Source: Betaproteobacteria bacterium
Lineage (GTDB): Bacteria; Pseudomonadota; Gammaproteobacteria; Burkholderiales; Burkholderiaceae_C
Reading direction: 5' to 3'
DNA length: 64,000 nt
NCBI GenBank assembly: GCA_016716535.1
Contig: JADJWD010000002.1
Span: 682,001 to 746,000, forward strand
Shown in pieces: positions 30,844 through 39,621 of this stretch. Position 1 is the first letter of the stretch; every line of letters begins with the position of its first letter. The notes under the pieces were generated by a model, which was given only the letters and a program-made list of their open reading frames with translations, was not told the DNA's origin and did not search any database. The position numbers were made by a program, and so were the translations under genes.

Positions 30844-31626
30844 GTGGTGCGTGCGAGCGCTGCGGGGTTGCGAGCCTGGCTGTCGATCGTCGCCACGGCC
30901 TTGCCGCTCGTCTGCGCCGCGCAGGCCGAACGCGGCGCGCCGGCGGCTTCGGCACCGGCCCGGCCCGCGTCTGCGGCGGCACGTAACGGCAACGGCACGG
31001 CAAACGGCAACGGCGCGGAAAACGGCAACGCTGCTGCGAACGGCTCCGCCGCCGCGATGGAGCGCGCGCGCCGCGCCGCCGAGAGCCCGCTGCGCGCCAT
31101 CCTCGAAGCGAGCAAGGTGCGTCGCCGCATCGACGCGGAATCGCCGGCCGAAGCTGAAGCCGCGCCGACACCCGTGGTCGTGCTGCCGCTCGTCGCGCCG
31201 CCGACGCCGGTGATCACGATCCGCACGCTGCCCGAAGAGCCGGTGGCGGCGGGCGCGGCAGCGTCGGCCGCGGCACTGCTGCCGCTGGCCGAGGCCACGT
31301 CGCGCGCGCCCGCGTCCGAGTTGTCGCGGCCGGTGCAAGGGCCGCCGGCGCTGACGCTGATCGAACCGGTCGTGCGGCCGCCCGAGCTGCTGCGCGTCGT
31401 CGAGCCCGAAGCGAACCCGCGGCTCATCGAGCAGTTGAGCCGGCCCGAGGTAGCGGTGGAGTTCACGATCGCCGCCGACGGTAGCGTCGGCGCCGTGCAG
31501 GTGCAGCCGCCGGTGCCGCGCGCGCTGGTGCCGAAGATCGTCGAGGCCGTCGAACAGTGGCGTTATGCGCCGGCGCGCGCGCCGCGGCGGCACCGCGTGC
31601 AACTGGTGTTCAAGACCGGCGGGTGA
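30844..31626 (+). CDS. exported TonB C-terminal-domain protein of unknown role
   Basis: The preferred start is the GTG at 30844, preceded by GGAGGG, giving 260 residues. A signal peptide follows (LRAWLSIVATALPLVCAAQA). Then comes an Asn/Gly/Ala repeat tract (NGNGTANGNGAENGNAAANG) and a Pro/Ala-rich middle suited to spanning the periplasm. The C-terminal 70 residues match the TonB-family domain (VAVEFTIAADGSVGAVQVQP, then AVEQWRYAPARAPRRHRVQL). Unlike true TonB there is an apparently cleavable signal rather than an anchor, and no exbB/exbD are nearby. Such stand-alone domains are common and mostly uncharacterised. The 3' end overlaps serB by 17 bp. Confidence 0.72.
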   Translation: MVRASAAGLRAWLSIVATALPLVCAAQAERGAPAASAPARPASAAARNGNGTANGNGAENGNAAANGSAAAMERARRAAESPLRAILEASKVRRRIDAESPAEAEAAPTPVVVLPLVAPPTPVITIRTLPEEPVAAGAAASAAALLPLAEATSRAPASELSRPVQGPPALTLIEPVVRPPELLRVVEPEANPRLIEQLSRPEVAVEFTIAADGSVGAVQVQPPVPRALVPKIVEAVEQWRYAPARAPRRHRVQLVFKTGG

Positions 31627-32374
31627 GCTGCGGCACGGGCGCAAACACTCGCAGCGCCCGGTCCATCCCGCCCTCGGTGATCGACAACATCGCGCGGTCG
31701 CGCACCGCGGGCTTGGAGTGGTAGGCGATCGACAGGCCCGCGACGCTCATCATCGGCAAGTCGTTGGCGCCGTCGCCCACCGCGATCGACTGCGCCGGCG
31801 CGATGCCCATCAGCTCGCACACTTCGAGCAGCACGCGCTTCTTCTCGGTGCCGTCGACGATCTCGCCCCAGGGCCGCTCGAGCAAGAGGCCGGTGAGCTT
31901 GCCGTCGACGACCTCCAGCACGTTGGCGCGCGCGAAGTCCAGGCCCAGCCGCGCGCGCACCCGCTCGCTGAAGAACGTGAAGCCGCCGGAGACGAGCAGC
32001 GTCTTCAGCCCCACTGCCTGGCACGCGCGCACGAAGGCTTCGACGCCGGGGTTCAATCGCAAGCGCCGCTCGTAGACCTCTTCCAGCGCGCTCACCGGCA
32101 CGTCGCGCAGCAGCGCGAGGCGCCGGCGCAGGCTGTGCTTGTAGTCGGTGATTTCGCCGCGCATCGCCGCTTCGGTGATCGCGGCCACCTCGGCGCGGCG
32201 GCCGGCGGCCTCGGCGATCTCGTCGACGCACTCGATGCTGATCAGCGTCGAGTCCATGTCGAAGGCGACGAGCTTGAAGTCGGAGAGTTTCAACGGCGGC
32301 GTGAAGCCGCGGGCGAAGAGGCCGGGCTCGATCTGGCGTTCGCGCAGCACGGTGCCCGGGTGTCCCGCGCTCAT
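31610..32374 (-). CDS. serB: phosphoserine phosphatase SerB
   Basis: Final step of serine synthesis: phosphoserine to serine. The 254-residue HAD-superfamily protein has motif I FDMDSTLISIECVDEIA with nucleophile and acid Asps. The cap segment is AAITEAAMRGEITDYKHSLR, motif II LVSGGFTFFSERV, motif III Lys in GTEKKRVLL and motif IV VGDGANDLPMM. The start ATG at 32374 shares one base with the mfd stop codon. The usual N-terminal ACT domain of long SerB forms is absent; this is the short form common in Burkholderiales. It runs convergently into the TonB-domain gene by 17 bp. Confidence 0.95.
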   Translation of the reverse strand: MSAGHPGTVLRERQIEPGLFARGFTPPLKLSDFKLVAFDMDSTLISIECVDEIAEAAGRRAEVAAITEAAMRGEITDYKHSLRRRLALLRDVPVSALEEVYERRLRLNPGVEAFVRACQAVGLKTLLVSGGFTFFSERVRARLGLDFARANVLEVVDGKLTGLLLERPWGEIVDGTEKKRVLLEVCELMGIAPAQSIAVGDGANDLPMMSVAGLSIAYHSKPAVRDRAMLSITEGGMDRALRVFAPVPQLTRRS

Positions 32375-35300
32375 CAGGCGGGCACCTTCGTCGGTGCCTG
32401 CGGCGCGCGCGGCGTGCCGAGCGACCGCAGGAGGTCGCGCATGAACTGCGCGCGCTCGGCCGGCGCGTCGATCTGCCGCTCGACGCGCAGCCGGTCGTTG
32501 CCCGCGAGCTTGATCGCGCGGTTCTTCTGCACCAGTTCGATGATGCGCATCGCGTCGATCGGCGGGTTCGGGCGGAAGGCGACGCTCATCAGCTTCGGGC
32601 CGGCGTCGATCTTTGCGACGCCGTACGGCTTGGCCAGCACGCGCAGCCGGTGCGTGTCGAACAGCGTCTGTCCCTGCGGCGGCAGCCGTCCGAAGCGGTC
32701 GGTGATCTCTTCCAGGAGCGCGTCGATGCGATCGGTACTCTCGGCGGTGGCCAGGCGCTTGTACAGCGACAGCCGCTGGTGCACGTCGCCGCAGTAGGCG
32801 TCGGGCAGCAGCGCCGGCGCGTGCAGGTTGACCTCGGTGGTGCCGGCCAGGCCGCCGAGCGGCGACAGCAGATCGGGCTCGCGCCCTGCGCGAAGCGCCC
32901 GCACCGCTTCGGCGAGCATGTCGTTGTAGAGCTGGAAGCCGACCTCCATCATGTTGCCGCTTTGCTGCTCGCCGAGCACCTCGCCGGCGCCGCGGATCTC
33001 GAGGTCGTGCATCGCGAGGTAGAAGCCGCTGCCCAGCTCCTCCATCTGCTGGATCGCCTCCAGCCGCTGCGCGGCCTGCTTCGTCAGGCCTTCCTTGTCG
33101 GGCACGAGCAGGTACGCGTAAGCCTGATGGTGGCTGCGGCCGACGCGGCCGCGCAGCTGGTGCAGCTGCGCGAGGCCGAACTTGTCGGCGCGCGAAATGA
33201 CGATTGTGTTGGCGGTCGGCACGTCGATGCCGGTCTCGATGATCGTCGAGCACAACAGCACGTTGTGCCGCTGCGCGACGAAGTCGCGCATCACCGCTTC
33301 CAGTTCGCGCTCGGGCATCTGGCCGTGCGCGATGGCGATGCGCGCCTCGGGCAGCAACTCGGCCAGGCGGTCGCGGCGGTTGACGATCGTCTCGACCTCG
33401 TTGTGCAGGAAGTAGACCTGGCCGCCGCGCTTGAGCTCGCGCAGCACCGCCTCGCGGATGATGCTCGAGCCCTCGTTGTGCACGAAGGTCTTGATGGCCA
33501 GCCGCCGCTGCGGTGCGGTGGCGATGACGGAGAGGTCGCGCAGGCCTTCGAGCGCCATGCCGAGCGTGCGCGGGATCGGTGTCGCCGTCAGCGTCAGCAC
33601 GTCGACCTCGGCGCGCAGCGCCTTCATCGCCTCCTTGTGGCGCACGCCGAAGCGGTGCTCCTCGTCGATGATCAACAGGCCCAGGCGCGCGAACCTGACG
33701 TCGGACGACAGCAGCTTGTGCGTGCCGACGACGATGTCGACCGTGCCGGCGGCGATGCCTTCGAGCGCCGCCTTCACTTCCTTGCCGGTGCGGAATCGCG
33801 ACAGCTCGGCCACCTTCACCGGCCACTTGCCGAAGCGGTCGATGAGCGTCTGGTAGTGCTGCTCGGCGAGCAGCGTCGTCGGCGCGAGGAAGGCGACCTG
33901 CTTGCCGCCGTGCACGGCGACGAACGCGGCGCGCAGCGCGACCTCGGTCTTGCCGAAGCCGACGTCGCCGCAGATCAGGCGGTCCATCGGCTTGGGGCTG
34001 ATCATGTCCTGCACGACGGCGTGGATCGCCGCGCGCTGGTCGGCCGTCTCCTCGAAGCCGAAGCTCGCGGAGAACGCCTCGTAGTCGTGCGCGGAGAAGC
34101 GGTGTGCGAAGCCGTCGCGCGCGGCGCGCTGCGCGTACAGGTTCAGCAGCTCCGCGGCGGTGTCGCGCACCTGCTCGGCGGCCTTGCGCCGGGCCTTCTC
34201 CCACTGGCCGCTGCCCAGCTTGTGCAGCGGCGCCTCCTCGGCGCTGACGCCGGTGTAGCGGCTGATCAGGTGCAACTGCGACACCGGCACGTACAACGTC
34301 GCCTTTTCGGCGTACTCGAGGTGCAGGAACTCGCTCGTGCCTTCGCCGTGGTCGATGTTCTTCAGCCCCTGGTAGCGGCCGATGCCGTGGTTGGCATGCA
34401 CGACCGGATCGCCGACCTTCAGCTCCGACAGGTCCTTGATCAGCGCATCGACGCTCGAGACCTGCTCCTGCTTGCGCCGCCGGCGTGCCTGCGGCGTCGT
34501 CGCGAAGAGCTCGGTCTCGGTGATGAACTGCAGCGCACGCGGCGGCGCTGCGGTGGCCTGCGCCTCGTCGCCGTCGATCCAATGGAAGCCCTGCGCCAGC
34601 GGCGCGGCGACGATCGCGACCTTCTCGCTGCCGGCCTCGAACTCCGCCAGGCTCGCGACGCTCGGCACGTCGATGCGGTGGTCGCGCAGCAGTTCGAGCA
34701 GGCTCTCGCGCCGGCCTTCGCTCTCGGCGACGAGCAGCACGCGGTGCGGCGTCTGTTGGAGGTGCTTCTCCAGTGCCGCCAGCGGCTCGGTCGCGCCGCG
34801 GTCCACGCTCACGTCGGGCAGTGGCCGGCACCAGGGCAGCGGCTCGCTGCCGCGCACGGCGAGCGTCGCGTGCGGCTGCGTCGCGCCGAAGAAGGCCTCG
34901 GTGCGCAGGAAGAGGTCCTCGGGCGGCAGCAGCGGCCGCTCCTTGTCGTGCTGCAAGAAGCGGTGCCGCTCGCGCGTGTCGGTCCAGAAGCGTTGCAGCG
35001 CCGCGTCCACCTCGCCCAGCAGCACGAGCGGCGCCTCGGCGCCGACGTAGTCGAAGAGCGTCGCCGTCTGCTCGAAGAACAGCGGCAGGTAGTACTCGAT
35101 GCCGCCGGTGGCGATGCCGCTGGCGATGTCCTTGTAGATGCGCGCCTTCGTCGGGTCGCCCTCGATGCGCTCGCGCCAGCGGGCGCGAAACGCGGTGCGC
35201 GCCGCCTCGTCCATCGGGAACTCGCGCCCGGGCAGCAGGCGCACCTCGGGCACCGGGTAGAGGCTCCTCTGCGTGTCCGGGTCGAAAGTGCGGATCGAAT

Positions 35301-35877
35301 CGACCTCGTCGCCGAAGAGGTCGACGCGGTAAGGCACCGGCGAGCCCATCGGGAAGAGGTCGATCAGCCCGCCGCGCACCGCGTATTCGCCCGGGCCGAC
35401 GACCTGGCTCACGTGCTCGTAGCCGGCGAGCGTCAGCTGCGCCTTCAGCCGCGCTTCGTCGAGCCGGCTCTTGTGCTTGAAGTGGAACGTCGTGCCGGCA
35501 AGGAACGACGGTGGCGCGAGCCGCGTCAGCGCCGTCGTCGCCGGCACGAGCACGATGTCGACCTCGCGCTGCTGGATGCGCCACAACGTCGCCAGCCGCT
35601 CGGAGATCAGGTCCTGGTGCGGGCTGAAGGTGTCGTAGGGCAGCGTCTCCCAGTCAGGGAACTGCGCGATCGCGAGCTCCGGCGCGAAGAACGGCAGCTC
35701 GTCGGCGAGGCGCTGCGCGTCGGCGGCCTCGGCGGTGAAGACGGTGAGGGCGGTGCCTTGCGCGCCGCGTTCCTTGGCACGCGCGCGCGCGAGCCGCGCC
35801 AGCAGCAATGCGTCGGCCGAGCCGTGCGGGCGCGGGATCGTGAAGCGCCGGCCGGGCGCGAGCGGTGGAAGCTGCAT
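32374..35877 (-). CDS. mfd: transcription-repair coupling factor Mfd
   Basis: Removes RNA polymerase stalled at DNA lesions and recruits UvrA. The 1167 residues start at the ATG at 35877 (MQLPPLAPGRRFTIPRPHG). The frame is open upstream but lacks similarity. The N-terminal UvrB-like module includes TLPYDTFSPHQDLISERLAT. The RNAP-interaction domain contains VGDPVVHANHGIGRYQGL. The RecG-like motor has Walker A ICGDVGFGKTEVALRAAF, motif II IIDEEHRFGVRHKE, TATPIPRTL and QLRGRVGRSHHQAYAYLLVP. The TRCF C-terminal domain ends before serB. All domains are in normal order and length (E. coli 1148). Confidence 0.97.
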   Translation of the reverse strand: MQLPPLAPGRRFTIPRPHGSADALLLARLARARAKERGAQGTALTVFTAEAADAQRLADELPFFAPELAIAQFPDWETLPYDTFSPHQDLISERLATLWRIQQREVDIVLVPATTALTRLAPPSFLAGTTFHFKHKSRLDEARLKAQLTLAGYEHVSQVVGPGEYAVRGGLIDLFPMGSPVPYRVDLFGDEVDSIRTFDPDTQRSLYPVPEVRLLPGREFPMDEAARTAFRARWRERIEGDPTKARIYKDIASGIATGGIEYYLPLFFEQTATLFDYVGAEAPLVLLGEVDAALQRFWTDTRERHRFLQHDKERPLLPPEDLFLRTEAFFGATQPHATLAVRGSEPLPWCRPLPDVSVDRGATEPLAALEKHLQQTPHRVLLVAESEGRRESLLELLRDHRIDVPSVASLAEFEAGSEKVAIVAAPLAQGFHWIDGDEAQATAAPPRALQFITETELFATTPQARRRRKQEQVSSVDALIKDLSELKVGDPVVHANHGIGRYQGLKNIDHGEGTSEFLHLEYAEKATLYVPVSQLHLISRYTGVSAEEAPLHKLGSGQWEKARRKAAEQVRDTAAELLNLYAQRAARDGFAHRFSAHDYEAFSASFGFEETADQRAAIHAVVQDMISPKPMDRLICGDVGFGKTEVALRAAFVAVHGGKQVAFLAPTTLLAEQHYQTLIDRFGKWPVKVAELSRFRTGKEVKAALEGIAAGTVDIVVGTHKLLSSDVRFARLGLLIIDEEHRFGVRHKEAMKALRAEVDVLTLTATPIPRTLGMALEGLRDLSVIATAPQRRLAIKTFVHNEGSSIIREAVLRELKRGGQVYFLHNEVETIVNRRDRLAELLPEARIAIAHGQMPERELEAVMRDFVAQRHNVLLCSTIIETGIDVPTANTIVISRADKFGLAQLHQLRGRVGRSHHQAYAYLLVPDKEGLTKQAAQRLEAIQQMEELGSGFYLAMHDLEIRGAGEVLGEQQSGNMMEVGFQLYNDMLAEAVRALRAGREPDLLSPLGGLAGTTEVNLHAPALLPDAYCGDVHQRLSLYKRLATAESTDRIDALLEEITDRFGRLPPQGQTLFDTHRLRVLAKPYGVAKIDAGPKLMSVAFRPNPPIDAMRIIELVQKNRAIKLAGNDRLRVERQIDAPAERAQFMRDLLRSLGTPRAPQAPTKVPA

Positions 35878-35981
35878 CAGGAAAGACAAGGCGCCCCTTC
35901 GCTGCGGCTGGGCTCGAAAAAGGGCATCCGGCGTGTGCGGCGGGGCGTCGCGAGGAGCGCGGATTCTAGAATCGCGGCCCG

Positions 35982-36695
35982 ATGCCAGGACCTGCCTCGC
36001 GGTCATCCCGCCGCTGCTTCGCCCTCGTGCCCTGTGCCGGCGTCGGCGAGCGCGCGCAGGCCGGCGGGCCGAAGCAGTACGCGCGCATCGCCGGCCGAGC
36101 GGTCGTCGCGCACACGCTGGCGGCGCTGGCCGCGGTGCCGGCGCTCGACGCGGTGCTCGTCGTGCTGGCCGGCGACGACCAGATGTTCGAGCGCCAGGCG
36201 CCCGCGTTCTACGGTGGGCGTGCCTGGGTCGCGCGCTGCGGCGGCGCGACGCGCGCGGCTTCGGTGACCAACGGCCTCGCGGAACTGCGCCGGCGCGGCG
36301 CGAGCGACGACGATTGGGTCCTCGTGCACGACGCGGCGCGCTGCCTGCTGAGGCCCGCGTGGGTCGAGGCGCTGATCGATGCGTGCATCGACGACGACGT
36401 CGGCGGCCTGCTGGCGCTGCCGCTGGCCGACACGTTGAAGGAAGCCGCGAGCGATGGCCGCGTCGCCGCAACGCTGCCGCGCGAAGGCAAGTGGCTTGCC
36501 CAGACGCCGCAGATGTTCCGCCTGGGCCTGCTGCAACGTGCGCTGGCCGTGGCCGGGCCGGCCGTCAGCGACGAGTCCAGCGCCATCGAGGCGCTCGGCC
36601 TCGCGCCGAAGCTCGTGCGCGGCGATGCCGAGAACCTGAAGCTCACGTGGCCGGCCGACTTTGCGCTCGCCGCGCGCCTGCTGGAGACCCGCTGA
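35982..36695 (+). CDS. ispD: 2-C-methyl-D-erythritol 4-phosphate cytidylyltransferase
   Basis: Third step of the MEP isoprenoid pathway: MEP plus CTP gives CDP-methylerythritol. The 237 residues carry the nucleotidyltransferase opening ALVPCAGVGERAQAGGPKQY. The expected ‘GxGxR’ appears as GVGERAQ, with the catalytic Lys in PKQY. Later come WVLVHDAARCLLRP and the terminal VRGDAENLKLTWPADFALAA. Its stop codon overlaps the ispF start by one base. A first ATG at 35982 fits the family length. Mfd is divergent with a 104-bp shared upstream region. Confidence 0.95.
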   Translation: MPGPASRSSRRCFALVPCAGVGERAQAGGPKQYARIAGRAVVAHTLAALAAVPALDAVLVVLAGDDQMFERQAPAFYGGRAWVARCGGATRAASVTNGLAELRRRGASDDDWVLVHDAARCLLRPAWVEALIDACIDDDVGGLLALPLADTLKEAASDGRVAATLPREGKWLAQTPQMFRLGLLQRALAVAGPAVSDESSAIEALGLAPKLVRGDAENLKLTWPADFALAARLLETR

Positions 36696-37216
36696 TGAGT
36701 ACCGCTGCCGATGCCGGCGTGCCGTTCGAGTTCCGCGTCGGCGAGGGCTGGGACGTGCACGCGCTCGTCACCGGCCGGCCGCTCGTGCTGGGCGGCGTCG
36801 TCGTGCCGCACACGCACGGCCTGCTCGGCCACTCCGACGCCGACGCGCTGCTGCATGCGATCACCGACGCGCTGCTCGGCGCGGCGGGTCTCGGCGACAT
36901 CGGCCGGCAGTTCCCGGACACCGACCCGGCGTTCGCCGGTGCCGACTCGGCCGTGCTGCTGGCGCGCGCGCTCGAGCGCGTGCGCGGCGAGGGGTGGGTG
37001 CCGGTGAACGTCGACACGACGATCGTCGCGCAGGCGCCGAAGATGGCGCCGCACATCCCGGCGATGCAGGACCGCATCGCGGCCGTGCTCGGCATCGACA
37101 CCGCGCGTGTCAACGTCAAGGCGAAGACGGCCGAGAAGATGGGCCCGGTCGGCGAGGGCCGCGCGATCGAGGCGCGCGCCGTGTGCTTGCTGGCGAGGCG
37201 ACAGCACGGGCGGTGA
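36695..37216 (+). CDS. ispF: 2-C-methyl-D-erythritol 2,4-cyclodiphosphate synthase
   Basis: Fifth step of the MEP pathway, forming the cyclic diphosphate. The 173 residues have the zinc-binding GEGWDVHALVTGRPLVLGG and LLGHSDADALLHAITDALLG motifs. FPDTDPAFAGADSAVLL and the C-terminal VNVKAKTAEKMGPVGEGRAI complete the active-site set. The trimeric family is usually 157-165 residues; here there is a short N-terminal extension (MSTAADAGVPFE). Start and ispD stop overlap (TGATG), so the two are translationally coupled, and fused IspDF proteins exist elsewhere. Confidence 0.97.
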   Translation: MSTAADAGVPFEFRVGEGWDVHALVTGRPLVLGGVVVPHTHGLLGHSDADALLHAITDALLGAAGLGDIGRQFPDTDPAFAGADSAVLLARALERVRGEGWVPVNVDTTIVAQAPKMAPHIPAMQDRIAAVLGIDTARVNVKAKTAEKMGPVGEGRAIEARAVCLLARRQHGR

Positions 37217-37247
37217 GCTGATCTCGGCAAAGCCGGGATCTCAGCTC
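37215..37247. terminator. hairpin between convergent ispF and envZ
   Basis: GAGCTGATCTCGGC (37215-37228) faces GCCGGGATCTCAGCTC (37232-37247). Apart from an internal bulge the arms pair over about 14 bp with a 3-nt loop. The 35-bp gap between convergent genes is almost entirely this hairpin, which suits a bidirectional terminator. No long T-run follows. Confidence 0.55.
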
Positions 37248-37251
37248 ACAC

Positions 37252-38748
37252 TCACCCCTTGCCCGAAGGCGCCCCGGCGCGGGTGTCGGCCCAGGCGAAA
37301 TTGCTGTCGCCGATCAGCGTGCTCGGCACGCCGCCATTCCGATCACCTCGGTCGCCGCTGCGCCCGCCGCGATCTCCGCGGTCCCCGCGATCGTTCTTGT
37401 GCGCGTTGTTGCGCCCCGATTGCACGCGCTTCAGCCGGATGTGGGCGATGAAGCCGCCCTCGGGCGCGTTGGCCAGTTCGAGGCTGCCACCCATGCGCCC
37501 GACGGCCTTCTCGACGATCGCCAGGCCCAACCCCGCGCCGGTGGCCGCGGTGCGCGCGGTGTCGCCGCGGAAGAACGGCGTCGTCAGCTGCGCCAGCTTC
37601 TCCGGCGCGACGCCCGGGCCGTGGTCGCGCACGCTGACGATCAGCCACGGGCCCGCCTTCACGTGCCAGACATCGACCTCGGCGACGTCGCTGGCGCTGC
37701 TGCGGCCGTAGCGGCGCGCGTTCTCGAACAGGTTCAGGAAGACGCGGCCGAGTTCGGTCTCGTCGGCGGTCACCAGCAGGTCGGGCGCCAGGCGAAGCTG
37801 GATGCGGATCTGCGCCGGGTCGCGGAAGCGCGCCGCTTCCTCCTCGATCAGCTTGGTCACGTTGACCGGCGTCATCTTCGACTCGCCCGGCCGCGCGTAG
37901 TCCATGAACTTGTCGATGATCGCGTCGAGCTGGTCGATGTCGCTGGCCATGTTGCGCCGCGCGTCCTCGTCGGCAACGCTCATCTCGGCCTCCAGCCGCA
38001 GGCGCGCCAGCGGCGTGCGCAGGTCGTGGCTGATGCCGGCCAGCATCACGGCGCGGTCTTCCTCGACACGCGCCAGTTCACGCGCCATGCGGTTGAAGCC
38101 GCGGTTGACCTCGCGGATCTCGCTGGTCAGCGTGTTCTCGTCCAGGCGCGAGTCGAGGTCGCCCTCGCGGATGCGCGTGGCGGCGAACGACAGCTGCTTC
38201 AGCGGCCGGTTGATGAGGCTGGCGATCGCCACCGAGCCCACCAGCGTGGCGAGAAACGCGATGCCGAGCCACGCGAACCACGTGCTGCTGGCCACCGAGG
38301 CCGGGTTCGTCGCGTCGGCCTGCAGCCAGTACTGGTCCTGCTCGATCGAGAAGCCGACCCACAGGCCGCTCTGGTTGTTCACCGTGCGCGCCACCACCGT
38401 GTCGGGGCCGAGCACCCGTTTCAGCTCGGCGGCGAGGCGGCGCGAGAAGCGGTCGGTCTCGAACGACAGCCACTTGTCGCCCGGCTCGCGCGGCGTGACG
38501 CGGATCGCCGTCGGGCTGGCCATGCTTTTCAGCAGCGTGACGCGGTTGATGCCGTCGGCCGGGATCAGCGCCGCGCGCGCCAGGCTCACCAGGCCGGCCG
38601 TCTGCTGCGCCTGCTGCACGGCACGCGGCTCGAGTTCCATCGCGTGCAGTGTGTAGACCCACGCGTAGACGCCGCCGGCCAGCAGCAGCGCCAGCAGGAA
38701 GAACGTGCGCCAGAAGAGGCTGAAGCCGACCGAGGGGTTCTTGGCCAC
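37252..38748 (-). CDS. envZ: EnvZ-like osmosensor histidine kinase
   Basis: Inner-membrane kinase paired with the OmpR regulator just upstream. Of 498 residues, TM1 is about 10-30, a periplasmic domain follows to 155, TM2 is about 157-178, then HAMP. The HisKA box LAGISHDLRTPLARLRLE holds His241. The HATPase has NLFENARRYGR, VRDHGPGV and TGAGLGLAIVEKAVGRMGG. After the catalytic domain a hydrophilic tail of some 40 residues contains an Asp/Arg/Gly repeat (NDRGDRGDRGGRSGDRGDRN), which is not part of the family core. It is 28 bp downstream of ompR. In characterised systems the pair answers osmolarity and controls porins. Confidence 0.9.
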   Translation of the reverse strand: MAKNPSVGFSLFWRTFFLLALLLAGGVYAWVYTLHAMELEPRAVQQAQQTAGLVSLARAALIPADGINRVTLLKSMASPTAIRVTPREPGDKWLSFETDRFSRRLAAELKRVLGPDTVVARTVNNQSGLWVGFSIEQDQYWLQADATNPASVASSTWFAWLGIAFLATLVGSVAIASLINRPLKQLSFAATRIREGDLDSRLDENTLTSEIREVNRGFNRMARELARVEEDRAVMLAGISHDLRTPLARLRLEAEMSVADEDARRNMASDIDQLDAIIDKFMDYARPGESKMTPVNVTKLIEEEAARFRDPAQIRIQLRLAPDLLVTADETELGRVFLNLFENARRYGRSSASDVAEVDVWHVKAGPWLIVSVRDHGPGVAPEKLAQLTTPFFRGDTARTAATGAGLGLAIVEKAVGRMGGSLELANAPEGGFIAHIRLKRVQSGRNNAHKNDRGDRGDRGGRSGDRGDRNGGVPSTLIGDSNFAWADTRAGAPSGKG

Positions 38749-38776
38749 CGGGTGCGCGGGTGCGGATCAGTCAGTC

Positions 38777-39511
38777 TCAGTTGGCGCCGTCCGGCACGAA
38801 CACGTAGCCCACGCCCCACACCGTCTGGATGTAGCGCGGCTGCGCCGGATCGGGCTCGATCATCTTGCGCAGGCGCGAGATCTGCACGTCCAGGCTGCGG
38901 TCGAACGGCTCGAACTCGCGTCCGCGCGCCAGCTGCGCGAGCTTGTCGCGCGACAGCGGCTGGCGCGGGTGCCGCACCAGTGCCTTCAGCATCGAGAACT
39001 CGCCGGTGGTCAGCGAGATCTGCTCGCCGTTCTTCGACAGCCGGCGCAGCGACAGGTCGAACTCGAACGGGCCGAAGGTGACGACCTGCGCTTCCTTCGA
39101 CGGCGCGCCGGGGGCCTCGGGTGCCGGCCGGCGGCGCAGCACGGCGTGGATGCGCGCCAGCAGCTCGCGCGGGTTGAAGGGTTTCGGCAGGTAATCGTCG
39201 GCGCCGACTTCGAGGCCGACGATGCGGTCCACGTCCTCGACCTTGGCCGTGAGCATGATGATCGGCGTCTGGTCGTTGGCCGCGCGCAGCCGCCGGCAGA
39301 TCGACAGGCCGTCCTCGCCGGGCAGCATCAGGTCCAGCACGATCAGGTCGAGCGTCTCGCGCGTCAGCAGCCGGTTCAGCGCCTTGGCGTCTTCGGCCAG
39401 CAGGACATCGAAGCCTTCCTGCGACAGGTAGCGCCGGAGCAGGTCGCGGATGCGCGCATCATCGTCGACGACGACGATGCGGTCCGGGCGGGCGTTGGGG
39501 GCGGTGCTCAT
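38777..39511 (-). CDS. ompR: OmpR-type response regulator
   Basis: DNA-binding partner of the downstream kinase. The start chosen is the ATG at 39511, giving 244 residues (MSTAPNARPDRIVVVDDDAR). Phospho-acceptor Asp60 is in LIVLDLMLPGEDGL, the conserved Lys in YLPKPFNPRELLARI. The winged helix includes LTTGEFSMLKALVRHPRQPL, RGREFEPFDRSLDVQISRLR and YIQTVWGVGYVFVPDG, all close to E. coli OmpR. It diverges from the SIMPL gene with a 110-bp gap. Confidence 0.93.
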   Translation of the reverse strand: MSTAPNARPDRIVVVDDDARIRDLLRRYLSQEGFDVLLAEDAKALNRLLTRETLDLIVLDLMLPGEDGLSICRRLRAANDQTPIIMLTAKVEDVDRIVGLEVGADDYLPKPFNPRELLARIHAVLRRRPAPEAPGAPSKEAQVVTFGPFEFDLSLRRLSKNGEQISLTTGEFSMLKALVRHPRQPLSRDKLAQLARGREFEPFDRSLDVQISRLRKMIEPDPAQPRYIQTVWGVGYVFVPDGAN

Positions 39512-39621
39512 AGGCAGCTCCGAATTTGTAACAGCGGCATTGTGGGCCTCGGTTCCCCGGCGACTTGCCAGCCATGGGCATTGGTTACAAGTATTTCTCG
39601 TTCGACGAAGGAGCAAGCGTG

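Noticed and set aside
31610..35584. A giant single frame spanning serB and mfd on the minus strand
   Set aside because: SerB uses this frame but mfd is in another, with clear motifs and an ATG at 35877. The frame upstream of 32374 is an mfd shadow.
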